Shown piece by piece: positions 1 to 5,265 of a stretch of 8,232 bases of DNA (positions within the stretch are counted from its first letter, which is position 1; the number at the start of each line of letters is the position of its first letter). Position numbers and translations under genes: made by a program. This DNA is from Akkermansia muciniphila. GTDB lineage: Bacteria > Verrucomicrobiota > Verrucomicrobiia > Verrucomicrobiales > V1-33. The stretch lies in contig CALQKQ020000141.1 of NCBI GenBank assembly GCA_943331195.2, positions 1-8,232 of the forward strand, given 5' to 3'. Below the pieces are notes generated by a model that made no database searches, was not told where the DNA came from, and saw only the letters and a list, made by a program, of their open reading frames with translations.

Positions 1-1
1 C

Positions 2-2563
2 CCCAATTACCTCCCCCCCGAATGGGCCGACGGCACCGCGCGGCAGCCCACCACCTCCGGCGATATCTACGGCCTCGGAGCCATCCTCTACCAACTCCTC
101 ACCGGCGCCCCCCCCCACCAAGCCAGCCAACTGACCACCCTGCTGCGCCAAATTGCCGACGACCCCCCCGCCCCGCCCCGCAGCCTCAGCCCCCAGGTTC
201 CCCGCGATCTCGAAATCATCTGCCTCAAAACCCTCGCCAAAGACCCCGCCCACCGCTACGCCTCCGCCGCCGATCTCGCCACCGACTTGCGCCTCTGGCT
301 CGCCGGACGCCCCATCCTCGCCCGCCCCGCCTCCCTTTCCGAACAGTGCTGGCGCTGGAGCAAACGCAACCCCCTCCCCGCCACCCTCGCCGCGCTCCTC
401 GCCGCCTCCCTCACCTTCGGCGGCACCGCCCTCCTCCAAGCCCTCCGCTCCTCCCGCCTCGTCCTCCGCGACTCCCTCCTCGCCCAAGCCATCGCCCTCC
501 GCGAATCCGGCCTCCTCGGCCACCGCCACCAAGCCGTCCAAGCCCTCGACCACGCCAACCGCCTCCGCAGCTCCCCCGACATTCAGCGAGAACTCACCAG
601 CGCCCTCTCCATGCTCGACCTCCGCGAAGAGCGCGCCTTCTCCTACGGCCCCGGTAACCGCGTCCACACCGACGCCGCCTTCACCCGCTACGCCACCCTC
701 ACCGACCAGGGTTTCCTCCAAGTGCGCGCCCTCAGCGACAACTCCCTCATCAGCGCCGTAGGCGGCGAACACCACCAGCCCCAAGGCTACGGCCCCTTCA
801 GCCCCGACGGCCGCTTCCTCTGCCTCCGCCCTAGCCCAGCCGGCCCCTTTTCCGTCTGGGACTGCCGCCAACAAACCTTCCGCCTCCACGACGTCGCCGG
901 CCCCTTCATGGTCTTCGCCCCCGACCGCCCCCTCATCGCCGTCGGCCGCGGCGCCAACCTCGTCGACCTCCTCAACGTCCTCACCGGCGAGCTTCTCGCC
1001 ACCTTCACCACCGACCTCTCCCCCGCCCGCCCCTACAGCTTCAGCCCCGATGGCCGCTACCTCATCATCGGCCAATCCAAAGCCTCTCGCTTCCTCGTCC
1101 TCGAAACCGCCACCGGCCACACCCTCATGCGCGGCGACCACCCTCCCGCCGCCAAACTCCGCAACGCCGCCTGGCGCCCCGACGGCACCGGCTTCTTCCT
1201 CGGCACCGAATCCTTCAAAGTCTACGAGTGGCCCCTCCAGCCCAACAGCCTCCCCAGACAATACCTCGGCCACCGCGACAACATCACCGCCCTCGCCGTC
1301 CAGCCCGACGGCACCGCCCTCCTCACCCAATCCGACGACGGCACCACCCGACTCTGGAACACCGCCACCACCCAAACCGTAGCCCAACTCCCCTACGCCG
1401 GCGCCCACCTCCGCTTCTCCCCAGACGGTCAACACTTCCTCTGCGAAGACCGCACCACCCACTCCGCCCACCTCCTCGGCCTCAGCCCCTCCCCGGTTTG
1501 CCGACAATTCAGCGTCCCCCACCTCGACTCCGACAGCATCGGCACCCCAGGCTGCTGGTTCATCGCCTTCAGCCCCGATGGCGGCCTCCTCAGCGTCGCC
1601 GACACCTTCGGCCTCCTCCACTTCGACGGCCACACCGGCCACACCCTCGCCCAAATCCCCCTCGGCTACTGCTGGAGCCTCGCCTGGGAGCCCGACGGCT
1701 CCGCCTTCTACTCCGTCTCCGCCGCCGGCCTGCAGCGCTGGCCGCGCCTCCCCGCCCCCTCCGCCGCCCCCGATAACCCCGCCATCCCCACCCCACCTCC
1801 CGCTTACACCCTCGCTCCCCCAACCCTCTGGCTGCAACAACCCGGCTCCCCTCCCCCGCGCCCCAGCTCGCTCAACCACCTCGCCATCAGCTCCCTTCCC
1901 CAGTCCAACACCCTTGCCATCGCCTTCGACGACCACATCAGCCTCCTCGAACCCCCCACCGGTCAAGCGCGCCGCCAACTCCCCTTGATGCCCCAATTCC
2001 TCGATGCCATCGCCCTCAGCGGCGACGCCCAACTCGTCGCCGCCTCCCAACAAAAAGCCCCCGGCGTCCCCATCTGGAACCTCCCCCAAGGCCAACTCCT
2101 CCGCAGCCTGCCCACCGCCACCCCAGAAGCCACCGTCCGCTTCCACCCCGACGGCAAACGCCTCTTCACCGGCGACCTCCAAGCCCTCTCCTGCTGGGAT
2201 GCCCGCTCCGGCATCCGCCTCTGGCGCCTCCCCAGGCCCTTTCCCAGCTCCGCCCCCTTGCAGATCGCCCTCACCCCAGACGGCTCCCTCCTCGCCGCCA
2301 ACCTCGAATCCGACGCCGTCCGCCTCATCCGCCCCGCCGACGGCTCCGAAATCGCCCACCTCCGCCACGCCTCCGCCCAGCCCGTCGCCAGCCTGGCCTT
2401 CTCCCCCGACCACTCCCGCCTCGCCGTCCTCTGCCTCGGCCACCTCGTGCAACTCTGGGACCTCACCGCCCTCCGCCAAGAACTCGCCGCCCGCTCCCTC
2501 GACTGGCCCCACCCCCCCCAACCCACCCGCACCAAGCCGCTCTCCTGGAATCTCGCACCCTAA
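2..2563 (+). CDS. Membrane Ser/Thr protein kinase with C-terminal WD40 repeats (5'-partial)
   Basis: The frame is open from base 2 to the TAA at 2561-2563 (853 residues visible); the N-lobe, HRD and DFG lie off the window. Residues 3-8 (YLPPEW) are the APE region, D21 in DIYGLGAILY is the subdomain IX Asp, and R85 in DPAHRY is the subdomain XI Arg. A basic linker ends in WSKRNP, followed by one membrane helix at about 124-147 and a helical segment at about 150-205. WD40-like blades then run from about 215 to 835, marked by repeated FSPDG, WRPDG or FHPDG turns. The clearest blade is 422-456 (GHRDN...RLWNTAT). A Pro-rich stretch at 581-607 may separate two propellers. The ending LRQELAARSLDW resembles other kinase-WD40 fusions of Planctomycetes and Verrucomicrobia. 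It probably phosphorylates proteins in the cytoplasm, with the propeller domain across the membrane; the substrate is unknown. The coding strand is extremely C-rich. Confidence 0.93.
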   Translation, partial: PNYLPPEWADGTARQPTTSGDIYGLGAILYQLLTGAPPHQASQLTTLLRQIADDPPAPPRSLSPQVPRDLEIICLKTLAKDPAHRYASAADLATDLRLWLAGRPILARPASLSEQCWRWSKRNPLPATLAALLAASLTFGGTALLQALRSSRLVLRDSLLAQAIALRESGLLGHRHQAVQALDHANRLRSSPDIQRELTSALSMLDLREERAFSYGPGNRVHTDAAFTRYATLTDQGFLQVRALSDNSLISAVGGEHHQPQGYGPFSPDGRFLCLRPSPAGPFSVWDCRQQTFRLHDVAGPFMVFAPDRPLIAVGRGANLVDLLNVLTGELLATFTTDLSPARPYSFSPDGRYLIIGQSKASRFLVLETATGHTLMRGDHPPAAKLRNAAWRPDGTGFFLGTESFKVYEWPLQPNSLPRQYLGHRDNITALAVQPDGTALLTQSDDGTTRLWNTATTQTVAQLPYAGAHLRFSPDGQHFLCEDRTTHSAHLLGLSPSPVCRQFSVPHLDSDSIGTPGCWFIAFSPDGGLLSVADTFGLLHFDGHTGHTLAQIPLGYCWSLAWEPDGSAFYSVSAAGLQRWPRLPAPSAAPDNPAIPTPPPAYTLAPPTLWLQQPGSPPPRPSSLNHLAISSLPQSNTLAIAFDDHISLLEPPTGQARRQLPLMPQFLDAIALSGDAQLVAASQQKAPGVPIWNLPQGQLLRSLPTATPEATVRFHPDGKRLFTGDLQALSCWDARSGIRLWRLPRPFPSSAPLQIALTPDGSLLAANLESDAVRLIRPADGSEIAHLRHASAQPVASLAFSPDHSRLAVLCLGHLVQLWDLTALRQELAARSLDWPHPPQPTRTKPLSWNLAP

Positions 2564-2602
2564 AAAATGGCGCCCCCCATACCCCAACGGCGCCCCCCCC
2601 CA

Positions 2603-2631
2603 ACGCCGCAAATTACCTGGAAACTTGCGCG
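2603..2631. repeat. 29-bp direct repeat, copy 1
   Basis: This block is identical over 29 bases to 2697-2725. It starts ACGCCGCAAATT and ends AAACTTGCGCG. Within it, 2607-2629 is an imperfect dyad centred on T2618: 9 of the 11 base pairs around the centre match, with outer arms CGCAA and TTGCG. The centre leaves almost no loop, so a DNA-protein site fits better than an RNA hairpin. The identity ends exactly at both flanks. Confidence 0.9.
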
Positions 2632-2696
2632 GCTATGAGCGCCGCGACACCACCGGATCTCCATCGCAAAGCGGCCCGCGCCCCGGCAGCGGCGCC

Positions 2697-2725
2697 ACGC
2701 CGCAAATTACCTGGAAACTTGCGCG
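2697..2725. repeat. 29-bp direct repeat, copy 2
   Basis: This is the second exact copy of the 29-bp block, offset 94 bp from the first, with its dyad at 2701-2723 centred on T2712. It directly follows a GGCGCC at 2691-2696; copy 1 also has a GGCGCC upstream, but separated from it by 8 bp. The unrelated sequence between the copies argues against a simple tandem duplication of the whole interval. Confidence 0.9.
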
Positions 2726-2817
2726 CGACGCGAAAGCCTGACGCGCCAGCGCCCCGCGCCCGCCGCAAGCGATCGTCAACGCGCGCTTTTGGGCTACACC
2801 CCTTGGGCGCAGGGGCC

Positions 2818-4323
2818 TCAGCCTGGCTGGACCTCGCCGCGCAGGCAGGCCTTGGCTTTGGACCACACCACCTCGGCGACGTCGCGGCCGAGTTTCAAGC
2901 CAGCCACGTTGTCCGCCTGGATGTGGTAGCCGCCCATGATGCGGGAAACGCCCGCCATTTCGGCGGCGGCGGTGAAGGTGGAAAGGTTTAATTTCACGGT
3001 TTCCCCACCAGTTTCCGTCAGAACACAGCATTGCCGGACTTCCGTGGCCCCGAAGTGGTCGCTGCCAGTGAAGTGTTCGAGCACCTTGGCGCAGGCGGCG
3101 CTGACGCAGCTGTGGCCGGAGACATAGCCCGGGAAGGGAGGCGTCACGAAGACGCTCGGGGAAAAAGGAAGCCACTGCTCGCCGGGCAACGTCACCGTGC
3201 CGCGGTCGGGCCCGCCCCAGCCTTGAATTTTTTTCCCGGCAAAGAGATGGTGAATCAAGGTCCAAGGCCGGGAGCTGTCGTAGAAGCGCTTGGCTTCCCA
3301 GGCCGCGATGAAGGCGTCTTGCGCCGCGCTGGCCACCGCAAAATACATCTGCACATCCTTGTCGAGGTCGTGCCGATCGCGCTTGGAGATGAGTTGAGCG
3401 AATTTCAGCCAATGGCCGGACTGCCCGGTGCTGCGCGGGCCGTCGCGCATGAATTCCACCAAGGCTTTGCGCTCGGCGTTCAAGCCGGCGTTGTAGGCGA
3501 GGCATTCTTCCACTTCCTTGAGCAACTGGGCGCTGCCCACCAAGGGCGGCGGACCGGGCCGGAATTGGTCGGGCGCGGTCAAGGCAAAGGATTTCACGCG
3601 ATACCAATGGGGCGTGAGAAAACCGGGAACCAGTTTGGCCCCCTGGGGGTCCTTGGGATTGGTGAAGGCGATGGGCTGCCACCGGTCGGGATCCTTAATC
3701 TTGTCCACCTGATTGACGGGGGCATAATAGGTGTAGTCCGCGTAAGCTGTGCGGGCCCCTCCGGATTCATCGCCCAGTTGGTTGGCGCCATCGTGGTGGC
3801 GCGCCGCCAGGCTGGCCGCAGCGGCGGCTTTGCCCACCCCAGCTCCCGTCTGGAGATCAGTCGAGCGATCCGCTGGGTCCAGCCCCAGCTTTTTCATGAA
3901 GCCATCGAGGGCCGCCACCTCCCCAGCTCCCGGGAAGAGGTCGCGCATGGTGCCGTAAGCCGCGAAGCTAAGGGCGGCATTCAGTTGCGTCGCCTTTTCC
4001 TCCGCAGGACGGCGCGCTAGTCCCGTGGCGTAGACCGGGATGGCTTTCGCCTGATACCGCGACCAGGCGTCGTACATCGCGGTCAGAGGAATGCACATTT
4101 GCCTCGAAAGAATCGTCGGGCGGGCCCCGACGCGCTCGACTTCATCCGCGCAGATCGCCAGGATGAGGTCCAACCACTGGCTGGCCAGCGTCGGTTCGTA
4201 GGGGGGCCCAGCGCTGGGCAAGGGGTCGGCCCCAGCGGGGGTGCCAAGCGCCCAAGATGCGGCGAGGAGGGATCCGCCCGCGAGAAACCGGCGGCGACTG
4301 GTCAAGGGGGAGCTCTGAAACAT
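2818..4323 (-). CDS. Tat-exported vanadium-dependent haloperoxidase / PAP2-superfamily protein
   Basis: This 501-residue protein has a twin-arginine signal: SRRRFLAGG at 9-17, a hydrophobic core, and a likely cleavage after AGA at 30-32. The vanadate/phosphate-binding motifs are intact and ordered: KX6RP (K345, R352, P353), the PSGH-type motif as GYVSGHS (S402, G403, H404), and SRX5HX3D (S460, R461, H467, D471). In this family His404 would be the acid-base residue and His467 the vanadate ligand. The enzyme would use peroxide to oxidise halide outside the cytoplasm; related proteins are acid phosphatases, so the activity is not proven. W342 and F397 sit where fungal chloroperoxidase has its pocket aromatics. 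Tat export fits a protein that folds, perhaps with cofactor, before export. The ATG at 4321-4323 gives a proper short n-region but has no Shine-Dalgarno. The gene is divergent from the LytTR regulator. Confidence 0.9.
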   Translation of the reverse strand: MFQSSPLTSRRRFLAGGSLLAASWALGTPAGADPLPSAGPPYEPTLASQWLDLILAICADEVERVGARPTILSRQMCIPLTAMYDAWSRYQAKAIPVYATGLARRPAEEKATQLNAALSFAAYGTMRDLFPGAGEVAALDGFMKKLGLDPADRSTDLQTGAGVGKAAAAASLAARHHDGANQLGDESGGARTAYADYTYYAPVNQVDKIKDPDRWQPIAFTNPKDPQGAKLVPGFLTPHWYRVKSFALTAPDQFRPGPPPLVGSAQLLKEVEECLAYNAGLNAERKALVEFMRDGPRSTGQSGHWLKFAQLISKRDRHDLDKDVQMYFAVASAAQDAFIAAWEAKRFYDSSRPWTLIHHLFAGKKIQGWGGPDRGTVTLPGEQWLPFSPSVFVTPPFPGYVSGHSCVSAACAKVLEHFTGSDHFGATEVRQCCVLTETGGETVKLNLSTFTAAAEMAGVSRIMGGYHIQADNVAGLKLGRDVAEVVWSKAKACLRGEVQPG

Positions 4324-4499
4324 GCTGCCACGTTAAGGGATCGGGGGAGGACTCGACCAGCCAAAAGATGCCAAGGGCCTTCTCCACTGGACCAAACCGC
4401 CTTTTGGCTCCGCGAAATTCCGCTGCGGGCCCGGGACTTTCCCTCTACTGATGCTAAGCTGAGCTCCTGGCCCCGGCCTGGGCATCCTCTTTTTTTTCC
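4324..4499. promoter_or_regulatory. Divergent promoter region of haloperoxidase and LytTR regulator
   Basis: These 176 bp separate the start codons of two divergent genes, so both promoters should lie here unless transcription enters from elsewhere. I could not assign -35/-10 boxes with confidence. The region holds a perfect 9-bp inverted repeat (4359-4367 and 4401-4409), a CGGGCCCG palindrome (4426-4433) and a T8 tract (4490-4497) ending two bases before the regulator ATG. Confidence 0.6.
4359..4409. promoter_or_regulatory. Perfect 9-bp inverted repeat, candidate operator
   Basis: AGCCAAAAG at 4359-4367 is the exact reverse complement of CTTTTGGCT at 4401-4409. The spacer is 33 bp and the arm centres are 42 bp apart, about four helical turns, so the arms face the same side of the DNA. 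It lies roughly midway between the two divergent start codons. It could bind a dimeric or looping regulator, or be a long-loop RNA hairpin. It does not match the LytTR direct-repeat consensus, and its role is inference only. Confidence 0.4.
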
Positions 4500-5207
4500 A
4501 TGCGCTACTTGATTGCTGATGACGACCCCTTGGTCTGCGAGACGGTGGAGAGCTTCCTGGCCCGCCTCGGGGATACCGCGTTTAGCGTGGTGGCCAACGA
4601 TGGGCTGAGCGCCTTGCAATTGCTGACGGCGGGGGGATTCGACGCCGTTTTTCTGGATCTCGACCTTCCCGGCTTGGACGGCCCGAGCGTGCTCCGCGCC
4701 CTGGCGGGCGACGTCCCCGTGGTGGTCATCTCGGCCAGCGCCGCTTTTGGGGCCGCGTCTTATGAATTCCGCGTGGCCGATTACCTCCTCAAGCCGCTCG
4801 CGTTTCCCCGCTTTGTGCAAGCGGTCGCCCGGCTCCGCGAAGCCCGCGCGGCCCGCCACCTGACCCAGACGGCGGCAGCCCCAGCCGCGCTGGACGCCCG
4901 CGACTTATTCGTCAAAGAGGGCAGCAAAATCGTGCGCGTTCCGCTCAGCCAGCTTCTCTTCATCAAGGCGGAGTCGAATTATGTCGAGTTCGTCCTCGCC
5001 GAGGGCAGCGTCACTAGCCTGATGAGCCTGAAGAAGTTGGAGGATCTACTTCCGGGCGATTTTGTGCGCATTCACCGCTCCTACATGGTGAACTGGCGCA
5101 AGATTGGGCGCATCGAGGAGGGCGTCGCCCTGCTGGGCAAGCACCGCCTCCCCCTGGGCGAAAGCTACCGCGACGCCCTCCTGGCCCGCCTCCCGGGACT
5201 TTCCTGA
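4500..5207 (+). CDS. LytTR-family response regulator (REC-LytTR)
   Basis: This 235-residue two-domain regulator is about the usual length for the LytR/AlgR family. The receiver (about 1-115) has the acidic cluster D7-D8-D9, phospho-acceptor D53 (FLDLDLP), switch residue S78, Y95 and conserved K98 (DYLLKP). A short linker leads to a LytTR DNA-binding domain at about 133-233, with LFIKAESNYVEF, the SLKKLEDLLP segment and FVRIHRSYMVN, all typical of the fold. It should bind promoter DNA as a phosphorylated dimer. Its natural partner is the hybrid kinase that converges on it with a 58-bp gap. Divergence from the haloperoxidase gene makes that gene, and its own promoter, candidate targets. The ATG at 4500 is the first start after an in-frame TAA at 4455; it has no Shine-Dalgarno, only a pyrimidine tract with T8. 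Confidence 0.95.
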   Translation: MRYLIADDDPLVCETVESFLARLGDTAFSVVANDGLSALQLLTAGGFDAVFLDLDLPGLDGPSVLRALAGDVPVVVISASAAFGAASYEFRVADYLLKPLAFPRFVQAVARLREARAARHLTQTAAAPAALDARDLFVKEGSKIVRVPLSQLLFIKAESNYVEFVLAEGSVTSLMSLKKLEDLLPGDFVRIHRSYMVNWRKIGRIEEGVALLGKHRLPLGESYRDALLARLPGLS

Positions 5208-5213
5208 GGCGGC

Positions 5214-5229
5214 CAGGGCTTTTCCCCTG
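5214..5229. terminator. Weak hairpin between convergent regulator and sensor kinase genes
   Basis: CAGGG at 5214-5218 pairs with CCCTG at 5225-5229 around a 6-base loop, in the 58-bp gap between the two convergent stop codons. The stem is only 5 bp and there is no U tract after it on either strand, so it is at best a weak bidirectional terminator. The two transcripts may instead overlap at their 3' ends. Confidence 0.2.
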
Positions 5230-5265
5230 CCCACGAACTCGCGTCTCGCCCGGGCAAACCCTTCG

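Larger units (their letters stand above)
2564..2817. other. Spacer between convergent genes, carrying direct repeats
   Basis: This 254-bp gap lies between the stop codons of the WD40 kinase (+) and the haloperoxidase (-). I see no credible gene in it: open frames crossing it are shadows of the haloperoxidase gene or GC-driven. It contains two exact 29-bp repeats, three GGCGCC palindromes (2569-2574, 2589-2594, 2691-2696) and a C9 run at 2593-2601. I found no convincing intrinsic terminator for either gene. The best candidate beyond the haloperoxidase stop is a 4-bp CCCC/GGGG pairing near 2799-2815 without a clear U tract. Confidence 0.7.

Noticed and set aside
22..1988. Long + strand reading frames in other phases of the kinase gene (such as 22-657, 153-761, 1228-1776 and 1578-1988)
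   Set aside because: Their products are low-complexity Pro, Arg, Ser and Ala strings with no domain, produced by the C-rich codons of the real gene, whose frame has clear kinase and WD40 signatures.
2603..2725. CRISPR-like repeat pair
   Set aside because: There are only two copies, the intervening segment is 65 bp, there is no third repeat and no cas gene is in view.
2633..4020. Long frames overlapping the haloperoxidase gene (2633-3682 on -, 3031-4020 on +)
   Set aside because: They are shadows of a gene whose own frame has a Tat signal and three active-site motifs; they show no recognisable domain.
4329..4337. LytTR-type half-site CACGTTAAG near the haloperoxidase start
   Set aside because: It matches 8 of 9 positions of the consensus as I remember it, but I found no second direct repeat at the required spacing of about one helical turn, so one match is not significant.
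4469..4497. Intrinsic terminator or attenuator: GC-rich stretch followed by T8 just before the regulator ATG
   Set aside because: The best stem is only 4 bp and is separated from the T tract by several bases; the T8 is better read as a pyrimidine-rich leader.
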